Source: Nitrosomonas sp. PY1 (GTDB lineage: Bacteria > Pseudomonadota > Gammaproteobacteria > Burkholderiales > Nitrosomonadaceae). From it: a DNA stretch of 64,000 bases. Made by a program: the position numbers and the translations under genes. Every line of letters starts with the position of its first letter. The first letter of the stretch is position 1. Of this stretch, positions 23,562 through 33,513 are shown piece by piece. The notes under the pieces were generated by a model. The model was not told the DNA's origin. It worked only from the letters and a program-made list of their open reading frames with translations, and ran no database searches. The stretch spans positions 1,996,121 through 2,060,120 of the forward strand of contig NZ_BQXC01000001.1 of the NCBI RefSeq assembly GCF_022836435.1. Direction: 5' to 3'.

Positions 23562-26075
23562 TCAATTTCGTAATGGTTTACCAGTTTTGAGGGTATGCTC
23601 AATGCGTTGCTGTGTTTTTTCGGTTGCTATCAACTCCATGAAAGCAGCGTGCTCCAACTCAAGAAACCACTCTTCATCCACCAAACTACCAGGCGTTAAA
23701 TCACCTCCACACATGACATATGCAATTTTTTTACCGATCAAATAATCGTGTTCTGAAATAAACTGGCCTTCAAACAAATTAACGAGTTGTGCTTGTATGG
23801 TTGCAATACCAGTATTGCCTGCAACTGGAATTTCTCGTACGCGCAGCGGTGGACGATAGCCAGTTTCTGCCATTGCTGATGCTTGCGCTTTGGCAACATG
23901 CAGCAATTCAAAACGATTCATCACAATGGTATCGGAATGACGTAGATATCCAAGCTCTTTCGCTTGCTCTGCACTTTTCGCCAATTCGGCCATTGCTATT
24001 GTTTGGAAATAGTTTTTTAACCGTGGAAAAGGATCCCCATCAACCGCATTTCGCGCAGCCTTAAGCGCAAATTCCTTACACCCACCGCCGGCTGGTAACA
24101 AACCAACGCCTGCTTCAACTAGACCGATATAGCTTTCCATCGTTGCCACAGCCCGATCACAATGCATGACAAATTCGCATCCACCTCCCAAAGCCAAGCC
24201 ATCCACCGCTGCAATCGTCGGAATCATAGAATAACGCAGTGCTAATGACGTTTGGTGAAATTGTCGAACCATGCGGCTGACTTCATTCAACTTACTGGCC
24301 ATCAATGCGTCAGCCATATCCAATTCACGCGCAGCTTTTAGTATCGTCTTTTGCGTAGTTTTTATAAATTTTTTGAAAAATTGCTGGAACACTGACGGCG
24401 GCGCAGGTCGATAACCTGACGGTTTTGATTTTTCAGTCGCTTTTTGTAAATTGGCGCCCGCAGAAAATGGTGGTTCTGTTTGCCAAATCACCAATGCGCG
24501 CCAGTTCTTTTCGGCTTCTGTAATGGCTTCTTGTATGCTTTGCATTACTTCAATGCCGATGGTATGCATTTTGGTGTTGAAGCTTAGAATGGCGACTTGA
24601 TCAGCATCATCCAGATGCCACATTCGAACTGCGTTATTTTCAAAAATCGTTTTACCATATTCCGTTGCTTCTCCGACGAGACGGTCCGGAAAAAGCTGGC
24701 GCCGATAAACCGGCAGTCTTGAGCGGGGCTGCAATTGGTCGAAAGCTGGCGCATAAGAGCCTTGTGGTGTATGTACGCTTTGCATACTACTTTGCGCGAT
24801 TTTATATACCCATTGCGGTAACGGCGTAGAACTCATACTTTTCACTGAGGCGATATCTTGCTCGACCCACTCGACGATTTGCTTCCAACCCGCAGCTTGC
24901 CATATTTCAAAGGGTCCTTGATTCCAACCGAACCCCCATCTCACGGCCAAATCAAGATCTCTAGTATTGTCTGCAATATCTTCCAATTGTACTGCGCAAT
25001 AATGGAATAAATCCCGGAAAACCGCCCAAAGGAACCGAGCTTGTTGCTTTTCGGCAGTACGCAATACAGTAAATTTTTCTACCGGACCGCTAAATTTCAA
25101 TAAGTGTTTGATATCTTCATCCACTTTGCCTTCCGATAACCGATAGCCTTGTGTGGCTAAATCAAACACATGAATCTCGCCATTTATTTTTTGGTAAACG
25201 CCGCGCTTAGCTTTCTCCCCCAACGCACCGGAATCAATCAAGCCTTGCATCCAATTGGGTACTTCAAAATAGCGATGCCAAGGATCATTCGGTAGTGCAT
25301 CGCGCATAGTATTAACCACATGCGCTAAAGTATCGAGCCCAACCACATCGGCTGTACGAAACGTGGCACTTTTCGGTCGTCCGATCAGCGTGCCGGTCAA
25401 TGCATCAACCTCATCGAAACCAAAACCAAATTCTTTCGCATGATGCATGGTCGCTAATAATGAAAACACACCAATGCGATTAGAAATGAAATTCGGTGTA
25501 TCTTTGGCACGAACGATACCTTTTCCGAGATAAGTCACCAGAAAGGCCTCCAGATGATCCAGAACACTGGCATCACTTGATTGGCATGGAATGAGTTCCA
25601 CCAAATACATATAACGCGGCGGATTAAAAAAATGTACGCCACAAAAACGATGTCGCAGCTTTTCAGGAAAAGCTTCGGCCAACTGGTTGATTGAAAGCCC
25701 CGAAGTATTGGATGCAAAAATAGTTTGCTCGCTCAAATGTGGTGCGACTTTAGTATACAGATCACGCTTCCAATCCATACGCTCGGCAATAGCTTCTATC
25801 ACCAAATCACACTCTTTAAGCAATCCCAAGTCTTGCTCATAATTGGCGGGACGAATGGACCTGGCTTTGCTTTTGACTGATAAAGGCGCGGGCTTTTGTT
25901 TGTCCAGTTTTTCTATTGCCTTGAGTACATTGGCATTCGGATTCTTTTCATCCCCCGGCAATTCAAACAACAGCGTTTCAATATTGGCATTAACCAAATG
26001 CGCTGCAATTTGCGCACCCATGACGCCGGCACCTAATACGGCCACTTTTCGGATAATAAAGCGTTGATTATTCAA
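23562..26075 (-). CDS. Fused 3-hydroxyacyl-CoA dehydrogenase/enoyl-CoA hydratase, FadN type
   Basis: An 837-residue bifunctional beta-oxidation enzyme. The N-terminal NAD-binding fold (AVLGAGVMGAQIAAHLV, about 11-27) and the HFFNPP and NFISNRIG boxes form the hydroxyacyl-CoA dehydrogenase. The crotonase fold is C-terminal, with AVDGLALGGGCEF and YIGLVEAGVGLLPAGGG. This order is the reverse of E. coli FadB and matches Bacillus FadN-type proteins. It converts enoyl-CoA to 3-ketoacyl-CoA for the thiolase encoded next. No acyl-CoA dehydrogenase is in the window. Confidence 0.9.
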   Translation of the reverse strand: MNNQRFIIRKVAVLGAGVMGAQIAAHLVNANIETLLFELPGDEKNPNANVLKAIEKLDKQKPAPLSVKSKARSIRPANYEQDLGLLKECDLVIEAIAERMDWKRDLYTKVAPHLSEQTIFASNTSGLSINQLAEAFPEKLRHRFCGVHFFNPPRYMYLVELIPCQSSDASVLDHLEAFLVTYLGKGIVRAKDTPNFISNRIGVFSLLATMHHAKEFGFGFDEVDALTGTLIGRPKSATFRTADVVGLDTLAHVVNTMRDALPNDPWHRYFEVPNWMQGLIDSGALGEKAKRGVYQKINGEIHVFDLATQGYRLSEGKVDEDIKHLLKFSGPVEKFTVLRTAEKQQARFLWAVFRDLFHYCAVQLEDIADNTRDLDLAVRWGFGWNQGPFEIWQAAGWKQIVEWVEQDIASVKSMSSTPLPQWVYKIAQSSMQSVHTPQGSYAPAFDQLQPRSRLPVYRRQLFPDRLVGEATEYGKTIFENNAVRMWHLDDADQVAILSFNTKMHTIGIEVMQSIQEAITEAEKNWRALVIWQTEPPFSAGANLQKATEKSKPSGYRPAPPSVFQQFFKKFIKTTQKTILKAARELDMADALMASKLNEVSRMVRQFHQTSLALRYSMIPTIAAVDGLALGGGCEFVMHCDRAVATMESYIGLVEAGVGLLPAGGGCKEFALKAARNAVDGDPFPRLKNYFQTIAMAELAKSAEQAKELGYLRHSDTIVMNRFELLHVAKAQASAMAETGYRPPLRVREIPVAGNTGIATIQAQLVNLFEGQFISEHDYLIGKKIAYVMCGGDLTPGSLVDEEWFLELEHAAFMELIATEKTQQRIEHTLKTGKPLRN

Positions 26076-26288
26076 TTTCGCTTCTCCTGCTTGATTCAGT
26101 CGTTGAACAGATCTCTACTACGATCGTAATCCAGAAATAGAGAACACTATACGTACCAGCACATGTCATTTTACTGATAATGAAATTGCCGTCTTAGATT
26201 AGAAATATAACGTAAAGCAATCGATATCGCCAGCAATCTTCTGAAAAAAGCGAACTTAAGCGCTACCAACACAAAGCAGAAAAATTTA

Positions 26289-26645
26289 TCACTGCCATAT
26301 TGCTAAAAATTGTTCCGCATTAAATCCTACTGTTGCGCGTTTCCCATCCGTTAATAATGGTCGTTTGATCAAACGACCATTCGTTTCCAGCAAATTGAAT
26401 ATTTCTTGAGGGGTCAGTGTAGGAAGTAATTGCTTAACATTAAGCTGACGATATTGTTCTCCGCTTGTGTTAAGCATTTTTTGCGGTAATACATTAGCCA
26501 GAGCCGAAATTCTAGCCACCTGAGCCGCATTGGGAGGACTCTCTGTAATGTCGATAAATTCGTAGGCCAGCTTATTTTGCCGTAAATATTGCTCGGCCTT
26601 GCGGCAATTCGAACACTTTTTGTAACCATACAGCAGAATCACCAT
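26289..26645 (-). CDS. Spx/MgsR- or ArsC-family thioredoxin-fold protein
   Basis: A 118-residue protein with a thioredoxin-like fold, redox motif CSNC (residues 9-12, in GYKKCSNCRKAEQYLR) and the family boxes LLPTLTPQEIFNLL and KRPLLTDGKRATVGFN. Proteobacterial members are annotated as arsenate reductase-like or Spx/MgsR; the present sequence lacks clear arsenate-specific residues, so a redox or regulatory role is more likely. ATG at 26,645 is preferred over the upstream one because the conserved part starts there. Confidence 0.8.
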   Translation of the reverse strand: MVILLYGYKKCSNCRKAEQYLRQNKLAYEFIDITESPPNAAQVARISALANVLPQKMLNTSGEQYRQLNVKQLLPTLTPQEIFNLLETNGRLIKRPLLTDGKRATVGFNAEQFLAIWQ

Positions 26646-26681
26646 AACGAAGTTAGTAAGCAATTACGAGCGAATTGTCAG

Positions 26682-27023
26682 TCAAGGATCTTCTCCGCCC
26701 TTAGGTCCCCAAAAAACTACCCATGTGATGAAATCGGAAGAAAAATTTTCAAATCGATGCTCAACATGCGCAGCAACGAAGAATACCATTCCCGGTGCAA
26801 ATAAATGCCGCTCCCCAGCAATAACCAACTCACCCTGGCCAGAATAAATAAAATATAACTCATCCTGATCATGAGGAGTCTGGATATCTGTTTCTTTAGG
26901 CGTATAAATCTCAACAGACATGGAACCATGAGCGAATGCCAGCGCAAACGGCTCACCCATTGGCCATTCGTCACTCGCTTTACCCGGAATTTTATTTAAA
27001 AGCTCCGCAATAGCCGCTTTCAT
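26682..27023 (-). CDS. Cupin-domain protein
   Basis: A 113-residue single-domain cupin. It shows the two cupin boxes: around residues 45-65 (PHDQDELYFIYSGQGELVI, with His and Glu metal ligands) and near 80-95 (PGMVFFVAAHVEHRFEN, with His). The substrate is unknown; such proteins may be sugar-modifying enzymes or dioxygenases. It precedes the Spx-like gene on the same strand. Confidence 0.8.
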   Translation of the reverse strand: MKAAIAELLNKIPGKASDEWPMGEPFALAFAHGSMSVEIYTPKETDIQTPHDQDELYFIYSGQGELVIAGERHLFAPGMVFFVAAHVEHRFENFSSDFITWVVFWGPKGGEDP

Positions 27024-27079
27024 TCGATTTCCCTAAATATTTCTAATAGTATCAAAACATCAGCAGATGTTTCTTACTT

Positions 27080-27505
27080 TTATTTTTCGCTTTTGTTAAT
27101 CAACCGAGTAACAGCACCAATGGCTTCGTTACACATTGCATCGCGACTCTGATCATTAGCAATTTTAACAAACTCGCTATCCCCTTCTCCTCGCCCTTTA
27201 TCAAACTCGGCTTGAATATTAATTCCGAGCTCGCGATAGGTTTTCTCGCCACCCGCCATATTCGCATCAAAACTTTCTTTATATGCGACGAGCACTTCAC
27301 TTGAAGCTCCACATCGCTCAATAAATTGATGCATTCTTCCTGCATTCAAAGCGCTCTTCAAAATAAAATCCTTAGCACTGCCACCGCCTGCCAAAGGATG
27401 CTGCTGCGCGTATGCCACAGAAGTAACAAAAAGCAGCAGCCCTAACAAGCTTAATACATTTAGTATTAACATTCTTTTCCGAAGTTTATTTTCGTGATCT
27501 GTCAT
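27080..27505 (-). CDS. Exported protein of unknown function
   Basis: A 141-residue protein with a hydrophobic segment at about 11-32 (LILNVLSLLGLLLFVTSVAYA), probably a signal peptide with cleavage before QQHP. The mature part is helical and charged with two cysteines (ERCGAS and AMCNEA) that could form a disulfide. No family is recognised. It lies between the helicase and cupin genes on the same strand. Confidence 0.65.
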   Translation of the reverse strand: MTDHENKLRKRMLILNVLSLLGLLLFVTSVAYAQQHPLAGGGSAKDFILKSALNAGRMHQFIERCGASSEVLVAYKESFDANMAGGEKTYRELGINIQAEFDKGRGEGDSEFVKIANDQSRDAMCNEAIGAVTRLINKSEK

Positions 27506-27582
27506 AGTATTTATTCAATTCAAATTATTCCTCGTTTAATCTGCCGATAGCTTCACTTAAAGTATCCAGGATGGTAACACAA

Positions 27583-29508
27583 TCACCTGTTAGCAAAAAA
27601 ATTCTCAATTTCTGATAATTCGCGTGTACGCTTCATGGGCGGCAAGCTTTGCCATATCTGCTTACCGTAGGCTTTAGTAATTAAACGAGGATCACAAATC
27701 ATCAGTACCCCTCGATCTGTTTCATCTCGAATCAACCGCCCAGCACCTTGCTTTAAATTAATCACCGCACGTGGTAATTGGTATTCAATAAAAGCATTTC
27801 TCCCTTCAAGATTGATCTTTTCAATTCGAGCTGATAACACGGGGTCATCAGGCGGCGCAAAGGGCAGTTTATCAATAATGACTAATGAAAGCGCTTCTCC
27901 CCGCACATCAACACCTTCCCAAAAAGATTGACTGCCAATCAAGATAGCATTTTTCAATTCCCGAAATTTCTCTAAAATATAGGACCGCGAGCCTTGGCCC
28001 TGTAGCAACAAAGGATAATCCAATGCTTCAGCAGCTTGCAGCAATTCATAAATACGCTGCATTGCGCGCAAACTAGTACATAAAAAGAAAGCTCGACCGC
28101 TACTGGCACGCAATACCGGCAATGCTGCCTGAACCACCTGATCAATATAGCTTGGATGATTAGGCTCCGACAACCCTGTTGGCACATACAACAGCGCTTG
28201 TTCAGGGTAATTATAAGGACTCTCCCAGTATGCGGTATGCGCTGAAGCCAACCCCATTTCTGCGATGTAGTGCGCGAAATTCTGCTTAACGGACAAGGTA
28301 GCTGAAACAAAAATCCAAGCTCTTGCCGTCTCGCTGAGTTGCTTTTGGAAAATATCCGCAACGGATAATGGCGTTATGTTTAATTGTAGCGCTTGATGAA
28401 AAACCTCAATCCAACGTATCTCACTTTGTGATGACTGTTCGTCACGCCACCGCTGCATAAAATGCAAGTGATCGGCTGCACGTTGCCAGCAATTTTTTAA
28501 TCCTTCTGAGCGTTCGGCCTGATTTTCTAAAAACTTAACCAATTCAATTAATTGATCGATAGCGTTATTGAGCGCATAGTTAAAATTTTTATTTTTTCCT
28601 AGCATTGATTGCGATAAACGGATGTTTTCTTCTGGGATAGTTAAGCGAAAATCGCGTACGCTTTTTTCGAAACCTGCATTCATCAATGAAAGCGCTTGAA
28701 AATCTCTTGCTGCTTCAACAGCCTCAACTTTAGTGTCGCGCACTAATTCCAATAATTGACCTGTACTAACCGATTCACCAAAAAATAGACTGGCAGTTTC
28801 TGGTAATTGGTGCGCCTCATCAAAAATAACCGTATTGCATGCCGGCAGTAATTCATTCAAACCTTCATCACGCAACATTACGTCCGCAAAGAATAAATGA
28901 TGATTGACTACCACAACATCTGCTGATAAAGCTTGTTTTCGCGCCTCCATGACAAAACAATTCTTGAAATTTGAGCATTCTGCACCGAGGCAATTGTCTC
29001 GCGTTGAAGTTACCATTTGCCATATGGATGCATTTTCTGGAATTTCACTTAATTCACTTTTATCACCAGTCTGGCTGACACGAGCATAACGCTCGATGGA
29101 TTGTAGATATCGAATATCTTCACGTGTCGTAAAACTGGTACGATCATCCTGCAAACTCTTTTCCAAATGATAGTGACAGATATAATTAGCACGACCTTTC
29201 AATAAAGCAACCGTAACCGGGGTTTTTAGTGCTGCTCGCACGTTTGGAATATCTCTTCTGAAAAGCTGGTCTTGTAATGTTTTGGTTCCTGTGGAGATAA
29301 TCACTTTACCACCATTGAGCAAAGCGGGAACTAGATAAGCGAGTGTTTTCCCCGTTCCTGTACCCGCTTCTGCCACCAGAATTTGTCGCTTGTTAATCGC
29401 ATTGTCAATAACATTCGCCATTTCCAATTGCTGGCGGCGTGCGTGAAATTCTTTAATATAGCTTGAGAGAGCACCGTCTTCTGAAAAAATTGATTCCATA
29501 TCAAACAT
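27583..29508 (-). CDS. ATP-dependent DNA helicase, DinG/YoaA family
   Basis: A 641-residue superfamily 2 helicase related to XPD. The Walker A box EAGTGTGKTLAY is near residue 47, and the DEAH box is FDEAHQLPE. An iron-sulfur cluster domain is suggested by four cysteines: one in NYICHYH and three in CLGAECSNFKNCF. The final motif VI region has QGAGRLIRDETDRG. Such helicases unwind 5'-to-3' and help resolve R-loops and damaged DNA. The length matches YoaA more closely than DinG. It is divergent from lptD. Confidence 0.9.
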   Translation of the reverse strand: MFDMESIFSEDGALSSYIKEFHARRQQLEMANVIDNAINKRQILVAEAGTGTGKTLAYLVPALLNGGKVIISTGTKTLQDQLFRRDIPNVRAALKTPVTVALLKGRANYICHYHLEKSLQDDRTSFTTREDIRYLQSIERYARVSQTGDKSELSEIPENASIWQMVTSTRDNCLGAECSNFKNCFVMEARKQALSADVVVVNHHLFFADVMLRDEGLNELLPACNTVIFDEAHQLPETASLFFGESVSTGQLLELVRDTKVEAVEAARDFQALSLMNAGFEKSVRDFRLTIPEENIRLSQSMLGKNKNFNYALNNAIDQLIELVKFLENQAERSEGLKNCWQRAADHLHFMQRWRDEQSSQSEIRWIEVFHQALQLNITPLSVADIFQKQLSETARAWIFVSATLSVKQNFAHYIAEMGLASAHTAYWESPYNYPEQALLYVPTGLSEPNHPSYIDQVVQAALPVLRASSGRAFFLCTSLRAMQRIYELLQAAEALDYPLLLQGQGSRSYILEKFRELKNAILIGSQSFWEGVDVRGEALSLVIIDKLPFAPPDDPVLSARIEKINLEGRNAFIEYQLPRAVINLKQGAGRLIRDETDRGVLMICDPRLITKAYGKQIWQSLPPMKRTRELSEIENFFANR

Positions 29509-29814
29509 AGGTGTGTAATAGCGCGATTAATCCTGGACATTGATGATTGAAAAAACGATGATTCGTCAAAAGAGAAACAATTTAATAATGAGTGAGCGCA
29601 AATAAACAATATCTTAATGAATGCATATAGATTTACAATTATAATGTCGTCACATTTTTTTAGAATTAGAAAGAATGCGATTCAATTTTGATGTATTCTC
29701 CCTCATGCTTATAATGAAGGTATTAGATTAGATGAACTCCGTCTCAAATGTGTAATTATTCAGCCGCCGATAAAGCTCCTTGATTGAAAGTAAAACAGAA
29801 CTAGGAAAATTACT
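29509..29814. other. Divergent promoter region between helicase and lptD
   Basis: About 306 AT-rich bases without a gene. AGGAAA before the TTG at 29,815 is the lptD ribosome site. I see no strong repeat or operator; promoters for both directions must lie here. Confidence 0.4.
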
Positions 29815-32109
29815 TTGCTCAAGTCTGAAAATCTATCTGATTGCCATCCCATCTTCTCTATATTTTTCAATAGGCAGCTTTTCCAGAATAGTTGCATTTT
29901 ACTGCTATTGTGCCTGCTTCCACTGACTGGATTAAGTGATGAGTTGCCAGCCACTCAATCTTCCGAATTGGACGAAAAATCAAAAGCGACCGTTAAACCA
30001 CAAAGAAAGCCAGTTTATATTGAAGCGGATAATATTAGCGGATATTACAAACAAGAGGTAGAAGCAAGCGGAAATGCCGAATTACGGCACGGCAACGACA
30101 TTTTAGTCGCTGATCGCATGAAATACTTTCAAAAAACCGAAGAAACAGAAGTCGAAGGAAATATTTATCTGGATAGAGTAAAAGAAATTATCACGGGCGA
30201 TCACTTAAAACTCAATCTACAAACCAATGAAGGTCATATGTCCGACCCAAAGTATTACATAAAAACTGGCAAAGGTCGGGGAGCAGGGGAAATACTTTTT
30301 TTTGAAGGTAAAGATCAATATCGCATCGAAAAAACCAATTATACCACTTGCCCTGAAGGCAATCACGATTGGTATATTCGTGCGAGCAGCTTAAAAATTG
30401 ATCACAACAATGAAGTTGGTACAGCCCGTAACGTCAGCATTGTGTTCAAAAACACACCGATTTTGTATTCCCCATGGCTGGATTTCTCTTATAGTGGCAA
30501 GCGTAAAACTGGCTTACTGACTCCTTTATTGGGCTATAATGTTCATACTGGATTTGATACGGCGTTACCTATTTATTTGAATATCGCCCCTAATATCGAT
30601 GCAACCGTAGCCCCCCGTGTAATGACCATGCGTGGCTTTATGCTAAGCAACGAGTTGCGTTATATGGGAGAAAAGATGTATGGGAACTTACTTTTTGATA
30701 TTCTTCCGATGGATATCAACACCAACAAAACCCGCTGGGGTGTTTTGTTCACACATACACAAAACTTCGGCAGAGGATGGCAAGGGATACTCAATTACAA
30801 TCGAGTTTCCGACGATCAATATTTTCGAGAATTGACGCCCAATCTTTCTCAAACCAGTTTGACCAACCTCTCCCAAATGGCAGCTACATCCTATAATGGT
30901 CGCTTAGGCCTTGATGGCACGATCAGTTTCGACGCGCTGGTTCAACGTTTCCAGACCATTCAGGACAGAATACCATTATTTACCTCACCCTATGCACGCC
31001 TGCCTTACTTATCTTTGGCGGCCAACAAACCCAGTTTTGGGGGGTTGCTTGAGTTTGGCTTAAATAGCAGCTGGGGAAATTTTGAGCATCATGCAATACG
31101 AACCGTAGAATCAACCAAATTTCTACCCGATGGACAACGCTTTGTAATTAACCCACACGTCAGTATGCCGTTGCAAAATGAATATGGTTTTATCAAACCC
31201 AAAATCGGCTTTCACTACACACATTACAGTCTATCGCATCCTGTTCAAGGCTATGAAAACAGGGGTACAAATCATGATCGCGCTCTACCCATTTTTAGTG
31301 TGGATAGTGGAACAACATTTGAGCGACCAACCCAAATGAGTGGCATCAAATTCACACAAACATTGGAACCACGATTGTTCTATGCATACATTCCCTATAG
31401 TAATCAAAAATATCTTCCCGTCTTTGATTCGGCAATCAATGACTTTAATTTTGCACAGATACTGCAAGAAAACCGTTTCAGTGGTAGTGACCGTATTAAT
31501 GACGCAAACCGATTAACCGCTGCATTAACAACTCGCTTTGTGGAACAAGAGACCGGTATCGAGCGACTCAGACTCGCTGTCGGTCAAGTATTTAACTTTA
31601 ATGATCCTAAGGTAAAGTTTTTAGAACCCCAAGTCACAAGCGGAAAATCCGATTTTGTCGCTGCCATTTCTGGACGATTAACACCGCAATTGAGTACTGA
31701 CGCTAACATTCAGATGCATGAAAAGGGACTGGAAATTCAGAAAGTTCGCTCGGGCTTGAGTTATCAACCCGAACCTGGGAAAGTTCTCAATTTTGGCTAT
31801 CGGTTTACACGTCATGTTTTGGAGCAAGTTGATTCATCGATTCAATGGCCTATTATCCCTAATTTGCACGGCGTCGCACGCATCAATTACTCGCTAAGAG
31901 ATGATAGGGTTCTAGCGGGGCTTGCCGGTATTGAATATAATTCGTGCTGTTGGGCTCTACGGCTCGTCATGCAACGCATAACAACTGCAACACAAACTAC
32001 CACCACTGCTTTTTTTGTACAGTTGGAATTAAAAGGTTTGATGGGAATTGGCAACAATCCGCTACAAGTATTGCAAAGCACCATTCCTGGTTATACCAGC
32101 ATTTATTAA
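29815..32109 (+). CDS. lptD: LPS-assembly protein LptD
   Basis: LptD is the outer-membrane barrel that, with LptE, inserts lipopolysaccharide into the outer leaflet. The 764-residue product has a signal region (to about residue 42), an OstA/LptA-like beta-jellyroll domain (about 60-190, including YIEADNISGYY) and a long C-terminal beta barrel. Cys in TTCPEG and the Cys pair in YNSCCWAL match the cysteines that form the inter-domain disulfides. The start is TTG after AGGAAA. It heads the lptD-surA-pdxA-rsmA operon, conserved in proteobacteria. Confidence 0.95.
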   Translation: MLKSENLSDCHPIFSIFFNRQLFQNSCILLLLCLLPLTGLSDELPATQSSELDEKSKATVKPQRKPVYIEADNISGYYKQEVEASGNAELRHGNDILVADRMKYFQKTEETEVEGNIYLDRVKEIITGDHLKLNLQTNEGHMSDPKYYIKTGKGRGAGEILFFEGKDQYRIEKTNYTTCPEGNHDWYIRASSLKIDHNNEVGTARNVSIVFKNTPILYSPWLDFSYSGKRKTGLLTPLLGYNVHTGFDTALPIYLNIAPNIDATVAPRVMTMRGFMLSNELRYMGEKMYGNLLFDILPMDINTNKTRWGVLFTHTQNFGRGWQGILNYNRVSDDQYFRELTPNLSQTSLTNLSQMAATSYNGRLGLDGTISFDALVQRFQTIQDRIPLFTSPYARLPYLSLAANKPSFGGLLEFGLNSSWGNFEHHAIRTVESTKFLPDGQRFVINPHVSMPLQNEYGFIKPKIGFHYTHYSLSHPVQGYENRGTNHDRALPIFSVDSGTTFERPTQMSGIKFTQTLEPRLFYAYIPYSNQKYLPVFDSAINDFNFAQILQENRFSGSDRINDANRLTAALTTRFVEQETGIERLRLAVGQVFNFNDPKVKFLEPQVTSGKSDFVAAISGRLTPQLSTDANIQMHEKGLEIQKVRSGLSYQPEPGKVLNFGYRFTRHVLEQVDSSIQWPIIPNLHGVARINYSLRDDRVLAGLAGIEYNSCCWALRLVMQRITTATQTTTTAFFVQLELKGLMGIGNNPLQVLQSTIPGYTSIY

Positions 32110-32157
32110 TTAAGATAACACGCTCTTATTACGCTTATTTACCTAGCCTTATCAAAC

Positions 32158-33513
32158 ATGCATCGAAGAAATCATTTTCATCTTCTTCTATTGGTCGCAT
32201 TGTTAGCGCCCCACTTGATAAGCGCACAAGAAACACTTTCTGATTCCGTCGCACAAGACATTCCTACCGATACACAGGTCAGCAAACCTCTTAATCGCAT
32301 TATTGCAGTAGTCAATGAAGACGTGATTACCGAAAAAGAACTCACAGACGCTATCAAAACTGCCACTAAACGGCTGCAATCGCAAGGAGTTCACATACCC
32401 GACGACCCGAAACCACTCCACAACCAAGTTCTCGAAACAATCATTACTAAACGTATTCAACTACAACATGCGAAAGAAACAGGATTAGACATCAATGACA
32501 ATGAACTCGATGAAACAATTAATCGCATTGCTGATGAAAACAAAATGTCCTTACCCGAATTCTCAAGAGTACTCGAGAAAGATGGTATCGGCATAGAAAA
32601 ATTTCGACAGGAAATACGTGATGAAATGATTATTTCACGCCTCAGAGACCGTGAAACAAAAGCACAAGTCAATGTTACCGATGGAGAAGTCGAGAATTTT
32701 CTTCGGACGCAAGATACCTCATCGATTGGCAGTGATGAATACCGCCTTGGGCATATCCTGATAGCAATGTCTGAAAACATGAACAGTGCACAAATTCAAC
32801 AAAGAAAAGAGCGTGCAGATTTAGCTTATGAGAAATTAAAAGAAGGTGTCGATTTTTCTAGAGTTGCGTCAGAATTTTCCGATGCAGCTGATGCAGCACA
32901 AGGTGGAATTGTCGATTGGCGACCTGCATCACAATTAGGCCCACAATTCGTTGAATTGCTTGGTACGCTTCAGCCGGGTGATTTGACACAAATCATCCAG
33001 AGTCCGGCTGGCTTTCATATTTTCAAATTGGTGGATCGCCGTACACAAGAAGTACCCACAGTGATTATAGATCAGACACAAGCACGGCATATATTAATAA
33101 AAATTAATGAGTTAAATTCCGATGCTGATGCAAAGCTTAAGATCGTCAAACTAAAAGAACGCCTTGATAAAGGCGAGAACTTTGAAGAACTTGCCAAACT
33201 TTACTCGGAGGATGCCAGTAATAATTCCGGCGGAAGTCTTGGCTGGCTATCTCCAGGCGATACCGTACCCGCTTTTGAACAAGCCATGAATGCCTTGGCG
33301 CCAGGTCAAATCAGCGAACCGGTTAAATCACAATTTGGTTGGCATTTGATTCAAGTAATCGAACGCCGTACTCAAGACATTAGTATCGAGCGACGCAAAC
33401 AAGCAGCTCGCCAAGCAATACGTGCCCGCAAATCCGACGTAGTCATTCAAGAATGGATAACACAACTACGCGATCAAGCGTATATTGAATTACGCCTGGA
33501 AGACGACGATTAG
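32158..33513 (+). CDS. surA: Periplasmic chaperone and peptidylprolyl isomerase SurA
   Basis: SurA escorts unfolded outer-membrane proteins, LptD among them, across the periplasm. The 451-residue product has a signal peptide (about 1-22), an N-terminal SurA chaperone domain, two parvulin domains (from about residues 195 and 305; GHILIAM and ARHILIK start them) and a C-terminal helix. It begins 48 bases after lptD and its stop overlaps the pdxA start. Confidence 0.95.
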   Translation: MHRRNHFHLLLLVALLAPHLISAQETLSDSVAQDIPTDTQVSKPLNRIIAVVNEDVITEKELTDAIKTATKRLQSQGVHIPDDPKPLHNQVLETIITKRIQLQHAKETGLDINDNELDETINRIADENKMSLPEFSRVLEKDGIGIEKFRQEIRDEMIISRLRDRETKAQVNVTDGEVENFLRTQDTSSIGSDEYRLGHILIAMSENMNSAQIQQRKERADLAYEKLKEGVDFSRVASEFSDAADAAQGGIVDWRPASQLGPQFVELLGTLQPGDLTQIIQSPAGFHIFKLVDRRTQEVPTVIIDQTQARHILIKINELNSDADAKLKIVKLKERLDKGENFEELAKLYSEDASNNSGGSLGWLSPGDTVPAFEQAMNALAPGQISEPVKSQFGWHLIQVIERRTQDISIERRKQAARQAIRARKSDVVIQEWITQLRDQAYIELRLEDDD

